Source: Fonsecaea monophora
Taxonomy: Eukaryota > Ascomycota > Eurotiomycetes > Chaetothyriales > Herpotrichiellaceae
NCBI RefSeq assembly: GCF_001642475.1
Contig: NW_019173967.1
Location: 208,423 to 272,422, forward strand
Length of the DNA stretch: 64,000 nt
Direction of reading: 5' to 3'
Numbering within the stretch: position 1 is the first letter of the stretch; each line of letters opens with the position of its first letter. Shown here piece after piece: positions 35,301 to 46,408 of the stretch. A program made the position numbers and the translations under genes. The notes under the pieces were generated by a model, which was not told the origin of the DNA, did not search any database, and saw only the letters and a program-made list of their open reading frames with translations.

Positions 35301-37501
35301 TGGCCAAAAACGAGACGGTCTACACCTTCCGTGACATCAATTACACGATTCCATATGAGAAGAGTCAGAGGAAGCTGCTCCAGAATGTCCAAGGATATGT
35401 TCGCCCTGGCAAACTCACCGCCCTGATGGGTGCCAGTGGTGCTGGAAAGACGACACTGCTGAATGCTCTTGCTCAGCGCATTAACTTCGGTACTGTCACA
35501 GGCGAATTTCTAGTCGATGGGCGGCCGCTGCCCAGGTCTTTCCAGCGTGCTACAGGATTTGCCGAACAGATGGACATTCACGAACCGACCTCGACAGTAA
35601 GAGAAGCGCTTCAATTCTCGGCTCTACTCCGTCAGCCCAAAGAGGTACCGGTCAAGGAGAAGTACGCGTACTGTGAGACAATCATCGATCTGCTTGAAAT
35701 GCGAGACATTGCCGGAGCGACGATCGGAACAGTTGGCGAGGGCCTGAACCAGGAACAGAGGAAGAGGCTCACGATCGGCGTCGAGCTAGCTAGTAAACCC
35801 GAGCTTCTCATGTTCTTGGATGAACCGACTTCAGGCCTTGACTCTGGCGCAGCATTCAACATTGTGAGATTCTTGAGGAAGCTGGCAGATGCCGGCCAAG
35901 CTATTCTCTGCACGATCCATCAGCCGTCGGCCGTGCTATTCGAACATTTCGACGAGCTACTCCTGCTCAAATCTGGCGGGCGGGTTGTATATCACGGCCC
36001 TCTCGGCCATGATTCACAAGAGCTCATTCATTACTTTGAGAACAATGGAGCGCGAAAATGTCCTCCAGATGCCAATCCTGCAGAGTACATGCTCGAAGTT
36101 ATTGGTGCAGGTGACCCCAACTATAAAGGCAAAGACTGGGGTGATGTTTGGGAACAAAGCACCAACTACCGAGCTCGATCTGACGAGATCTCCGAAATTA
36201 TCGAACGCAGGAAGAACGTGGAACATAGCAAGAATGTCAGGGACGACAGAGAATACGCCATGCCGCTCGGGACACAGACTACAGCGGTAGTCAAGAGGTC
36301 GTTCGTTGCATACTGGGTAGGTATACACGTCTCTCGAACTCCATGCATCCTTTGACTGACATCCTTGTAGCGAACGCCCAACTATATTCTCGGCAAATTC
36401 ATCCTGCATATCATGACTGGCTTGTTCACTACCTTCACCTTCTACCACCTTGGTTTTGCCTCTATCGACATGCAATCACGTCTCTTCGCTGTTTTCCTGG
36501 TGCTCACAATCTCTCCACCACTCATCCAGCAATTACAACCTGTTTTCATTCATTCTCGGGACACGTTCCAATCACGAGAGAACAAGGCAAAGATTTACAG
36601 CTGGTTTGCCTGGACGACGGGTGCTGTACTCGCTGAAATTCCTTATTCGCTAGTCGCCGGAGCTGTCTTTTACTGTTGTTGGTGGTTTGGAATCGCCGGA
36701 TATCGTTCCTCCACCTCGTCTTTCACCTCAGGATTCCTCTTGCTCTGTATACTCCTCTTTGAGTTATACTATATCAGCTTCGGCCAGGCTATTGCCTCGT
36801 TTGCGCCAAACGAATTGCTCGCGAGTCTATTGGTCCCAGTATTCTTCCTGTTTGTCGTGAGTTTCTGTGGTGTCGTGGTCCCACCGCAGCAGCTGCCAGA
36901 ATTCTGGCGAAGTTGGTGAGTTACTTTTTTGGCAGAAGCACATTTCTTCCACCCTTTCCTCCAAAGTACAATGAGGGCTTTGCTGATAATTGTCAGGATG
37001 TATTGGCTGACGCCCTTCCACTATCTTCTTGAGGCTATGCTCGGGGTAAGCTGTGAGCTCCGTCTGAAACTCTGCAAGTTATACTGATGAATATTTGTAG
37101 GTAATCATTCACAATCAACCCGTTCGCTGTAATCGGGGAGAGTTTGCTCGATTCGTAAGTCAATCTATGTCATATCAAGTGGTCGTGAGGCTAATACCCT
37201 GGTCTAGAGTGCACCGCCTGGTTATACGTGTCAATCCTATACACAACAATATATTGCTCAAGCTGGCGGTTATGTCCAGGTCGGAGCAGATGGTCTTTGC
37301 GAGTTCTGCCAGTATGAGACTGGGGACCAATTTGGACACGGGTTTTCGGTCTATTACTCTCACCGTTGGCGCGACTTTGGAATTTTCATCGGGTTCATCA
37401 TGTTCAACTATGCCGTGGTTTACACCATGACCTTCCTAAGGTTCAAGGCAAAGAATCCGTTCAAGATGCTATTGAGGAAAGGGAAACAAATGGACGCGTA
37501 A
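32391..37501 (+). CDS. PDR-type full-size ABC transporter (ABCG, CDR-like)
   Basis: ATP-driven exporter of lipophilic drugs or lipids at the plasma membrane, reverse topology (NBD-TMD)x2. Eight exons: 32391-33537, 33587-34191, 34251-34701, 34749-36316, 36371-36915, 36997-37045, 37101-37154, 37208-37501, giving 1,570 aa. N-terminal 170 residues are Ser/Thr-rich. NBD1 has the PDR hallmark Cys in place of Lys in Walker A (GRPGSGCSTF, about 251) and a canonical signature VSGGEKKR, with splicing restoring SIAEAMITRASVQGWD. NBD2 has a normal Walker A (GASGAGKTT, about 961), a degenerate signature (LNQEQRKR) and intact LLMFLDEPTSGLDSG. So one composite ATP site should be hydrolytic and one degenerate, as usual in this family. 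The C terminus carries the Cys-rich extracellular loop (YTCQSY, CEFCQY) before the last TM. Confidence 0.94.
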
Positions 37502-37676
37502 AGGTATCGATATTCTACGCGGTCTACATTAGAGGATAGAGTGTGGGAAGACTACATAGCTTGCTGGGCTAGTAATCACTGTGTTATACATTCTTGTATT
37601 CAATCCAACTATCATGGGTAATGTTCAAATCGGCGCTAGCAACCAGACTAAATCCAGTCTATTGGAGATTGAACCA

Positions 37677-38303
37677 TCATGAACCACCAGCCGTGGGAGT
37701 CGCCCCACGGATAGTGATGGGAATGACCTGAAGACCTGTGCCTGACGCAAAATGTGGATTGGATTTTGAGGACGAGGACGAGGAAGACTTTGCCGGCTGG
37801 GCCTTTGAGGTGGTTTCTTTGGGTGGTTTCTTTGTGGTTGTCGACAACGAAGGTTTCGGGCTGGGTTTGGATGGCGGTGGCGTCGTCTCCGCTGTCGGTG
37901 TCGGTGTCGGTGTCGGCTTCGACGATGGATGGAGTGCCGTGGCCATCATCGACGCCACTGTCTTCATGAACGCAAGGGTATCTTGGGCTGCCGCTGCAGC
38001 TGTGGTGGAGGAAGAAGCTGGTGGTGGAGGCGTGTTCTTACCACCACCACCACCATCCCCAAAGGCACCACACCGTGTATCACCCACCGCCAGGGGCTGG
38101 ATGACGCCTGTGAGAGATGTGTCGCAGATTGCAAATGTCGACTCGGACGCACAGACGATCTGGCCCGCGTAGGAACATTGCCCTTTCGCCAGGTACTTTA
38201 CGTCCGAGGAGGACGGGTAGCCCGTGGAGAGGGTGGCGGAGGAGAGGAAGAGGAGGAGGGTGGTGAAGGACGAGGAGAGCATTGTCGTCTTCGTCATGGT
38301 CAT
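37677..38303 (-). CDS. Small secreted Cys-motif, Ser/Thr/Pro-rich protein
   Basis: 208 aa. Signal peptide (SSSFTTLLLFLSSATLS, cleavage about residue 28). A short module with four cysteines follows: CSYAGQIVC, FAICDTS, then VGDTRC. Its spacing and A/G-x-T/D-C end recall fungal CBM19-like chitin-binding modules, but the match is by eye and weak. The remaining 120 residues are a Thr/Pro/Ser/Lys-rich, probably O-glycosylated stalk with PTPTPT repeats and a poly-Ser run. No clear GPI-anchor tail. Likely secreted or wall-associated. Convergent with the ABC transporter, 175 bp between stops. Confidence 0.75.
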   Translation of the reverse strand: MTMTKTTMLSSSFTTLLLFLSSATLSTGYPSSSDVKYLAKGQCSYAGQIVCASESTFAICDTSLTGVIQPLAVGDTRCGAFGDGGGGGKNTPPPPASSSTTAAAAAQDTLAFMKTVASMMATALHPSSKPTPTPTPTAETTPPPSKPSPKPSLSTTTKKPPKETTSKAQPAKSSSSSSSKSNPHFASGTGLQVIPITIRGATPTAGGS

Positions 38304-39090
38304 GGTTTTCAGTTGGGCTTTCGACTTTTCTGTAGGAGATTTCCAGCAAGGTATCGTTTGATAGAGAGGGTGTAGATTTGATCTGTGATCGAACTGAGTA
38401 GGTGGTATAGGGGGAGTATGTATGTGCCTAGAATGTATATTCCTTAGAGGGAAAATTGGTCAAAAACATAATAAAAAGACAGCATTTCAGGTCTTCATAG
38501 TCTCGAGTCTGCGCTGTTTCCTTTGTCAAGTTGATAAAGACTGATTGCCTCTTAATCCACCTTTGTCTACTTTATTGGTAATATGGGGCATCTTCTGTTC
38601 CGATTGACGATTGACTGGTCTTGACAATGATTGATTTGTCTGGAAATGTATTATTAGGGGCGCTTTTAACAAATGACGAACCGAGGCTGGCCCCTAAAAG
38701 GGGATTTGTCCCTCTGATATGTATACAATACGCTACCACGGCTTCAGATGGATTGCGTACAAGTCCACCGGAACCGAGAAAGCGACTACCTGGTTTATTC
38801 TGAGAGTCCCGAGTCTGGCTTCACATATTTGTCTCAGCAAAGACATATGTCTGATCAGGTTGATTTTGAATCCAGTGTGCCTCGAGCCATGACAGTTGGA
38901 GACATGCGGTTGGCCCACGGTGGGTGATGTGGTGAACGGGTGGTCCATCCACCCTGAGGTCGAAATCTGCCGATTGGATCTCCTGGCCAGTCGTTGTCTC
39001 AAAACATACTACCGTCACTTTAGAGGTGGCTATTGTCAGAATTGGATAGACTTGACCATGTGCTTTAGGTCAACCTGTCCATAGACCGAC
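38304..39090. other. Intergenic region upstream of secreted-protein gene
   Basis: About 790 bp holding the promoter of the secreted protein and the 3' flank of the RNase III gene. No coding frame recognised. Confidence 0.55.
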
Positions 39091-39990
39091 TTAGACTTTC
39101 TGCGTCTCATCCGTCTTGACACTTTCCCTATCCCTATCCTTCTGGACGTAAGATTCCGTCTTTTTGGCTGCCATCTCGTCAATGAGAGGGTGATTGTTGA
39201 GTGCGGCTGCTGCAGCTGCTTGTCCAGCCTCAACCCTGCTGGGTCCCTTTCCACTGCCAAGGTACTGGTTATCCCATCCCCAACCAGTCACGTACACTCC
39301 AATAAAGTATGTCTCTTTGCCCTGGCCGTAGTGAATAACGGGTTCCCTTTCGTCGACATAATTGATCTTCACACCCTTTGTGAGGATCTTTTTGGCTAGC
39401 TCCTCTTTACTTTTCTTGGTCACGCCGTCGTTGGCAGCGAGTGCTACCTGCAATTTAGGTTCCCAGAGCTGTTGAAGCCATTTCTTGGCCTGCTTTCCCT
39501 CGTCTGCGTCAGTCAAAATCACGGCAGCGACATAAGCCTCAAAAACGTCTCCTTTGATCTTGAACCATGCATGCGCCGCCTGATTTTGGAATTGCTTGTA
39601 GCTTTGTATTTGCTTATCAAGTCCGTAGAGGCTGGCATACTGGCCGATAGTCTCGTTTCGGACTAGAGACTCTCGAATCTGAGACATCTTCCCTGGATCT
39701 AGATTTGGGAATCTGTCGAAGATCAACTGGGTAGCAAAGAGTTCGAGGTAGGCGTCCCCTAGGAATTCAAGTCTGTCGTAGCTCGCATGGACATTGCCGG
39801 GCGCATGGCTGGGGTGTGTGAAGACAATGGCTCGATATTTGTCATGGATCTGAGGCAAAGGAGGAAGTCCATTATTGATGGACGTCTCAAGGCTGGATTG
39901 TCTTGGTTGTTTCAGTGTTTCTCGAGAGGGTTTCCTGGGGCGGTGGTTATGGTCGTCCTGAAACTTGCGCTTTCTGTCGAATTCCGGCAT
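39091..39990 (-). CDS. RNase III-domain protein with dsRNA-binding domain
   Basis: Endonuclease specific for double-stranded RNA, closest in layout to yeast Rnt1; such enzymes process rRNA and snRNA precursors in the nucleus. Intronless, 299 aa. RNase III domain about 50-190: signature YDRLEFLGDAYLE with acidic residues Glu75 and Asp79, and IKGDVFEAYVAA with Asp148 and Glu151. All four metal-binding acids are present, so it should be active. This argues against a mitoribosomal mL44-type RNase III fold, where they are lost. The region 200-275 resembles a dsRBD ending in a GPSRVEAGQAAAAAAL helix. Basic N terminus (RKRKFQDD). Divergent from mS33, 294 bp apart. Confidence 0.88.
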   Translation of the reverse strand: MPEFDRKRKFQDDHNHRPRKPSRETLKQPRQSSLETSINNGLPPLPQIHDKYRAIVFTHPSHAPGNVHASYDRLEFLGDAYLELFATQLIFDRFPNLDPGKMSQIRESLVRNETIGQYASLYGLDKQIQSYKQFQNQAAHAWFKIKGDVFEAYVAAVILTDADEGKQAKKWLQQLWEPKLQVALAANDGVTKKSKEELAKKILTKGVKINYVDEREPVIHYGQGKETYFIGVYVTGWGWDNQYLGSGKGPSRVEAGQAAAAAALNNHPLIDEMAAKKTESYVQKDRDRESVKTDETQKV

Positions 39991-40284
39991 GATCTAGGAA
40001 ATGACTAGAAACTATATATCCTTATGGCCCAGTAGACAGCAGGAACCCCATGAGAGCAATGGAGGGGCAAACAAACGGTATACTTGTGAGGCAGAAAACT
40101 TGAAGACGAGGATCCCAGTCGTCTACCACTACAAAAAGGGAAAGTGGAAGCGAGTTGAATCTTCTGAAGGCAGCTTGTGCCGGGCGCATTCCGCAGCCTC
40201 AATTATCCGGTTCTTTCAATGATTTCTACATTGTCTCCCACAGAACATTCAAATCTACCAATTCCTCCTTTGTATTGCATTGCA

Positions 40285-40774
40285 ATGGCTTCTCCGTCGA
40301 GAGGTCGGCTATTACAGCTGATGCAGGTATGACTGAACCCCACGACTCGTTTCGTCCCTGTCCGAATGTGCAACCACGTTCCTCGCTGTCACCATCATCT
40401 CATGTGAGCACTGGCTAACAACCATACTTCTGCAGCTTCAATGCTCGATCTTCTCTACTACCTTCAACCCGATGCAGCAAAGATTAGGCAACAAAGTCCT
40501 CCGGCAGAGATTAAAAGGCCCAGCGTTAGCCTCGTACTACCCCAGACGATCGGCCACCGTGGAAGATGTTCTGGACGAATTCAAAAAGTTTGACCTAGAA
40601 GGCTTCAACGAAGAGGAGGACGACAGGCTGGAAAATGTGGCCTTTGCTAAGTTGCGAGGGAAGGGTGCGCCCAAAAAGAAGAAGTCGGCAGCAGGTATGG
40701 TGTTAACGTCGCTGGGAGCCAACAGGAAGCTAATATACGTTGCAGAGGGACGCGCCAACAAAAAGAGGAAATAA
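40285..40774 (+). CDS. RSM27: Mitochondrial small ribosomal subunit protein mS33 (Rsm27)
   Basis: Component of the mitochondrial 37S/28S ribosomal subunit. Three exons (40285-40326, 40436-40694, 40746-40774) give 109 aa. The 42-nt first exon supplies MASPSRGRLLQLMQ; splicing gives LQCSIFSTTFNP then GNKVLRQRLKGPALASYYP, the core of the MRP-S33 family. The last intron (51 nt, GTATGG donor, CTAAT branch, GCAG acceptor) is in frame and open, so an unspliced transcript would still be translatable; removing it gives a Lys-rich end typical of the family. Without the first exon the ATG at 40472 would leave out the conserved IFSTTFNP, so the upstream start is preferred. Confidence 0.92.
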
Positions 40775-41559
40775 CCTTAGCTGAACACAGCCCTGTATTG
40801 CTATATATCAACACTGAGATACCCAGCCTGGACTCGATGCACGTTCGATTTTTGACCGTCCTACCCTTCCTCGCTTGGTTTGTTAGCATTTCATTCCAGT
40901 CAATGCTTCGGTACTCAGCTTTTCTAGCGGTGTTGCAGAACCCCGTGTATTCTCCTAGTGGCAACATATGTCGTCCATCTGCAAAGGGCAATCCTTTTCG
41001 GAAGCATTTCAGCCTCGAGTTGATCCGTTCCACCGGCGACCGAAGTCGGCATTCTCGGGACTGGACGTCGAGATCGGCCGAGCCTGTCGCTACAATGACT
41101 GGTGACCTGCAGCCCCATCTGGCGCTATTAGAAATTGTGTGTGCGAAATTCGAGAGGACGGGGTATTACCGGGCATCCCGGTTCTCGAGAGCGAGACGAA
41201 ACCCGGCCAGCGTCAACCGTTATTCGCCAGGAAAAGATTTCGAGATACCATCTCCGCATGCGCATACATGCTTCTTCCCCGCAAGGTTCTTCCGCACTCC
41301 CTTAGCCACGGACAACCTTACCCCTCTGTTGCGTCGTGCCTGTTGGTCATACATCATGGTCCTCAGAAATTTTTCCCATTGTTTGGATGACTGCGGGGCA
41401 TAGAGGTGGTCCAATGGCATATATATCTTTCACGCTCGACTTCCGGTGGCAGCGCACCTTGCTGCCATTTATCCCCTCTCGTTCTTCTCCGTCCCACCTG
41501 CTGTGCACTGCTCTCATCTGATTTGATTCCCTCGCCCTCTCAGATTAACAATTTTCACC
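40775..41559. other. Intergenic region, mS33 / SDR
   Basis: 785 bp between tandem genes. A frame open at 40798-41403 begins at TTG and has no family-like sequence. Expected to hold the mS33 3' UTR and SDR promoter. Confidence 0.5.
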
Positions 41560-42612
41560 ATGTCAGGTCTCCATGAGGTCCAAACAGGCTCCGGCAAGCT
41601 AGCCAACAAGGTGGCCATTGTCACGGGTAAGTACCCTCGGGCGTCAATGCTTCTCGGTCTGCTTGAAAATGGAAGATAGCCAAAATATCGCAAGAATTTC
41701 CGAAGAAGTAACTCGACATCACGTCGCTATGCCTGACATTTCTGCTTCCTAGGTGCCGCCTCAGGCTTTGGTCTAGCTTGTGTCCGGAAATTTATCGATG
41801 AAGGCGCCAAAGTCGTCGCCGCGGACATGAACGAGGCAGGTCTCCAGAAAGCCTTCGCCAGTGCCGCTGGCAGCCACATTGCCACTGTCACCGCCAACGT
41901 CACATCGTCAAGTGACTGGAGCAAAATGGTCGACATCGCCGTCTCCAAATTCGGTGGATTGGACATCGTGGTAAACAACGCCGGGACCTCGTACAAGAAT
42001 AAGCCTACACTCGAAGTTACGGAGGAAGAGTACGACAGGGTCATGGCCGTGAATGTCAAGAGCATCTTTTTGAGCGTAGCAGCAGCGGTCCCTGCGCTGA
42101 AGAATCGGGGAGGAGGTTCTATCATCAACATTGCAAGTATTGGAGCCATGAGACCCAGGCCGGGGTTGGTGTGGTATAATGCGAGCAAGGGTGCTGTTGC
42201 AAATGTGAGTTTTCCCCTATGTTCTGGCCATCTAAATACTTGGATCTGTCCCCCATCTCCTTATCTATCTTGCCTCTCATGGTGGAGTTGCTTCCTGGCT
42301 GGCTGGGATGGAGCTAATGAATTTCTTGCAACGACGCAGGCCACAAAGGGTCTTGCCGCCGAATTCGGCAAGGACCAGATCCGCGTCAACGCTCTGTGCC
42401 CTCTCCTCTCCGGCACCGGCCTCTTCGAGTCCTTCGTGGGAGTCCCGTACAACGAGGACAACATGAAGAAGTTCCTGTTCAATGTCCCCCTGGGGAGACT
42501 GACGGACCCCTCGGACGTGGCGAACGTGGCGGCTTTCCTGTCCAGCGACGAGGGCAGGTTCATCACAGGAGTGAATTTGGAGGTTGATGGCGGCAGGGCG
42601 GTGGGCTCGTGA
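41560..42612 (+). CDS. Short-chain dehydrogenase/reductase (classical SDR)
   Basis: NAD(P)-dependent oxidoreductase of the classical SDR family, similar in layout to 3-oxoacyl-reductase or glucose-dehydrogenase-like enzymes. Three exons (41560-41626, 41753-42204, 42340-42612) give 263 aa. The Rossmann motif TGAASGFG (22-29) is split by the first intron. Also present: NNAG (97-100), Asn123, Ser151, YNASK (Tyr164, Lys168), all catalytic tetrad members, and a C-terminal FITGVNLEVDGG. The Asp48 in AADMN at the end of beta-2 suggests NAD preference. A PLLSGTGLFESF loop is unusual in place of the common PGxxxT segment. Substrate unknown. Confidence 0.93.
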
Positions 42613-43455
42613 ATACCCTGTGGACAGAAGAATATATTGGGGACGAGGTGTGGCGAGGTGTGGTGTAATCCAGACAGAGAGAGGGGAGGGGCGGAGGTTG
42701 GAGGAGTGGCAGGTGGCCGGTGGCTCCTGGTTTGAGATGAAAGTCTACAAGCTTGTGTTTGGACTCTTGAGTAGGAACGTGGGCATGATATCGACTGATG
42801 GATGATGTTGGTTTCCACCTTCTCTTTGGGCTTCCCCTTTGCTCGGTGGGAACCGTCATGATTTCCTGGAGTGGAGTGAAGGATACTCTTTCCCCTTTCT
42901 TGAGGCGGTATGCCACAACTCCTTTTGCACAGACTCTTTGGATAGAGTCGGCGAGTCGGATACGAGAGACAGGGGCAGAGAGAGAGGGAGAGGGAGAAAG
43001 AGACAAAAAAAAGGAAACAAATACAAAAACAAGGAACAAGAACAAGCAGTGCTGTCCACGTATGTGTATGCATAGCCAAATGTCCGTCCCTGTTCCTCCA
43101 AAATTTCCCCTTTTTTGAACCAGTATCGGCTGGTATTGTGTCCCGAGTAACGAATCTTGAGCTGTGAATTGGCCCCATCCATCCATCCATGCCTTGCCTT
43201 GCCAATCCCATGTCATACTTTTTTGGTGCAACGCTATGATTCGAATTACACCTTATGCCCGCACAAATGGATTCTTTTTTTTTCCACTCATAGCTTTTTC
43301 TGCCGGTAATGGAGAGGGGGGCTTGACAAGGAAGAAAATGACTGTGCCTCCGGGAACGGACTCGCCCTCCAAGGTATTTCCCTCTTTACCAGGCTGTCCT
43401 TGGTCGGGTACACCAGGTTTGTTTGTGGATCGAACTTCCAACCAGGGAAAATCCA
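42613..43455. other. Convergent intergenic region with purine tract
   Basis: 843 bp between convergent stops. It contains a purine-rich stretch (about 42,960-43,050: GAGAGAGGGAGAGGGAGAAAG followed by A runs) and short CATC and CTTGC repeats near 43,176-43,205. No gene seen. Confidence 0.55.
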
Positions 43456-45183
43456 CTAAAATGCCGCTCTCCCAATCCCATCGTCGCCTTCCATCAGCTG
43501 CTGCAAGTGCTGTTCTGCGAGGTCACTGCGTAGAGAGTCTCTCTCACTTTCTCGTTCTCTGACGTCCCATTCATTCAGCACCTCGCGCTTAAGTTTCTGC
43601 TTCTCCGCAATCTCAGTCCGCATTCGTTCGGCTTCTGCCTCAAGCATCTTGATCCGCTTTTCCTGGTCAGGGGGTAGACCGGAAGGGAGCAATTTCCCCC
43701 CAGGAACAATTTTCTCGTTAGTAGCGAGATGTTGTTGAACGGAGTTAAAACGCTGTGTGCGAGGGTACGTCATGCTGGAACTGTTGTTGCCTCTGAATGG
43801 GAATGTGGGCTCTCCTCCAGCAGGACCGCCGCGTCCAAATCCGCCGCGGTAGCTGGACCCTCCACTGTATTCAGCACGGTTGCTTGAGCTAAAGTCACTT
43901 CCACGTCCGTAAGAGCCTCCTCGTGGTCCGTAGGGCGCGGGCCCCCTGAATGGTAAGCCGCTTCGACCACGCACCGGGGGAGCCGAGAAATCTCGAGAAG
44001 GTGGACCGTCAAATCTACCAACAGAGCCACGGGGTCTGGTAGGAGCGTTCAGGGCAGACGCGCCTCCACCACGATTGTGAGCGGATATTGACATCGATGC
44101 TGCAGGGCCAGTGGGTGGCGATTGGATGGGTTGACTGAAACTACGTGATGGACCGGTGGGCGGCGGTCTCTCGTACGTGCCGTTTCGATAGCTGCTGGGA
44201 CCAGAGGGCGGTTGTCGGGTCTCGCCGTTCGCGTGTACCTCGTCCCGCGGTGTGCTCACATCAGTTTCTCGGGGGCGCGGTTCTCCACCTGCAGCTGAAG
44301 TTGCAGCAGGTGATCTGCCTCGAAAGCTGGCTGCGTCGGCACTGTCATATTGATCTCGAGTGAGATGTGGGGGTGATCTTGGTTGAGAACCTGTCAAGCT
44401 CGCGCGGTCCGGATGAACAGGAGGAGATGACCTTCGCGAAGTGTTGTGTGATGCTGGGCCAGAATCTCTCGGCGAAAGAGACCGTCTCACCCAGTTGTCG
44501 TGTTGCCTTCGGCGCGGCGGCGTTCTTGACCTGGGTCTGTAACTCTCACCCCCTCTAGGTGAATTCCTGACAGGGGACCGTTCGCGGTCGAAACGATTTC
44601 GTTCGGGGGATAATCGACGTTCACGTTTTGGTGAGCGTCGCGCAGGGTCAGGAGAAAACTCTCTGTACCTCTTTGTGTCCGGGGGACTTCGTGTCCTCGC
44701 ACCAGGCGGTGACCTAGATCTCCTCCTTGGTGGCGATCTTCGTGGGGAGTAACGGCGGATGGGTGAACGTCTATTGGCAAATAAATCTTCTCTTCTATTC
44801 GGCGGGGTTCGTGAGCGTCGTCGAAAGGCTGGGGATCGACTTCGTGGCCTTGTAGCCCTTGTACTCGTGTTTGGCACGTAGGAGTCAATGTCATCTCTTC
44901 TTTCATCCCGTCGTCCGTCTCTTCTGTCGGCGGTCCACGAGTCTGCAGCAAACCGGTCCCGGTCACGTTCCCGATCGCGGTTCGGAGGTCTGTATGAATT
45001 GTCACCTCCTGCGCCACCGGGCCTGTAGCTTTCTCCCTCGCCAAAATACTCCACATCTGGATGCGAATCTCGTTCTCGATGTCCTCTATCTCGGGGTGCG
45101 GGCGACCGCCGTGGCCTAGCATGGGTCAGTCATCTCGACGAAGATCAGGACTGCGGAGAACAGTACCCCCGGTAGCGGTCCAT
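43456..45183 (-). CDS. Arg/Ser- and Gly/Arg-rich protein with C-terminal coiled coil
   Basis: 558 aa of low-complexity, RNA-related composition. Exon 1 is only 17 nt (45183-45167: MDRYRG...), the intron is 51 nt (45116-45166, GTACTG donor, CTGAC branch, CTAG acceptor), exon 2 runs 45115-43456. Splicing gives MDRYRGPRRSPAPRDRG. The N-terminal half is packed with RS, SP and RDRE repeats like SR-related splicing factors. The middle is Pro/Ser-rich, then an RGG-like region (FRGPAPYGPRGGSYGRG, GGFGRGGPAGG). The last 90 residues are a charged coiled coil (KRIKMLEAEAERMRTEIAEK). Nuclear, probably splicing- or mRNP-linked by composition; no RRM or other folded domain seen. Next gene downstream of its promoter is SF3b145. 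Confidence 0.85.
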
Positions 45184-46408
45184 GAGGACTATCAGTAGAG
45201 ATGTCCGCAGCAAGCTATCGTGATATGCCGCGACATGAAGTTCATCTCATTTGGAACTGACGGTAGAAAGTATCCCACATGATGTGTTGCGGCTTGACAG
45301 ATGCGCTAGGAGCTTCCTCGAGGCAGATTCACTGTCTGGGGTGCATGCAGGTTCACCAGGACCAGAAATTATATGCCAAGCTTTCAGTCTCGCCTGCACA
45401 AGGCTTTGGCAGTATCCTTCGATGTTGGTTTATTGCGCCTCATGCGTAAAGTCCAAGAGTATTCGTGGCCCACGACGTGAAATATCTACAGAGTCCAATT
45501 GAATGGTTACATAACTCTTGCTTATCACGCAGCACAGGCCCCACGAGTACACGGCGGAGCCAGTAACAGTATTTGACGAGGTATCTGATTATGGTGGTGT
45601 ACCTATCCTGTCCACCAAACAGCACGACTTTTCTACCGAGCAGAGAAATCAATCAGGACACGCCAGGTTGGTAGGTGTCAAGAATCCCCATCTGGTGCGG
45701 CTGGTCTCCAGGGGAGACCGAAATGTACAGCCCATCGACCATCTTTGGCACCGATCGACGGTAATTCCACTTTGGAGTTGAAGCCCTAGATAATGACCAA
45801 CAGCAAGTCCTCAGCTCATGGTGTAAGATATGCTGAACCATGTGTTCCTGGCTTGATTGATCGAAGGAGCTTCTTTGGCTTCTAGGTGTGGTAGAATAGT
45901 AACAAGGCGACTCGCCTGCGACAGAGAAAGAGCATACTCTGAGTGTGTTATGGCCTTTGCCAAAGTCCAAGCCAGAGCTCTAGGCAGTATTGAGATCCTG
46001 TTGCTTTTTCGTGCAAAGGTCGTCTAACCTGCCAAAGTCAAACACCCTGCTCTGCCATGTTTGCCAAAATGAAGGCGGGAGGACAGTCACTGCTCTCTCT
46101 CGGACGTGCTGGACCTCAGTAATCCAGGCTAACTTCTTGCAGCGAGGCGCTTGGAAAGAGCGCGCAAGCAATTTGTTCCTCGGAGTGCTCCGCTGCCAAA
46201 GCAGCTATGAAGCGACAGCGGTGTCTCGGAATTGGCGTTGCTCAAGCGCCACGTTACAAGTTGCCTTGATGGATGGCATCTGAGAGCAATTTGTTGAAAG
46301 GAGCGCGAACCGCACCGGCCTTCCATTACCAACACCGAAGTATTGTCTCATGCTTTGATACAAAAAACACCGGGCGAAGTTTTGGTTGGCGGCGTATCTG
46401 CCTTCGGA
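45184..46408. other. Intergenic region, SR-like gene / SF3b145
   Basis: 1.2 kb between tandem minus-strand genes, with promoter of the SR-like gene and 3' flank of SF3b145. Short frames (for example 45653-45970, -) have no recognisable features. Confidence 0.5.

Noticed and set aside
37738..38172. Gly/Val-rich plus frame opposite the secreted protein
   Set aside because: Antisense of the Thr/Pro-rich stalk; repeats only reflect the repeat on the other strand.
40798..41403. 201-codon plus frame between mS33 and SDR
   Set aside because: Begins at TTG, no recognisable motif, composition changes along its length.
42563..43231. 222-codon minus frame past the SDR stop
   Set aside because: Starts at a non-ATG codon in a purine/pyrimidine tract and reads low-complexity Leu/Ser/Pro.
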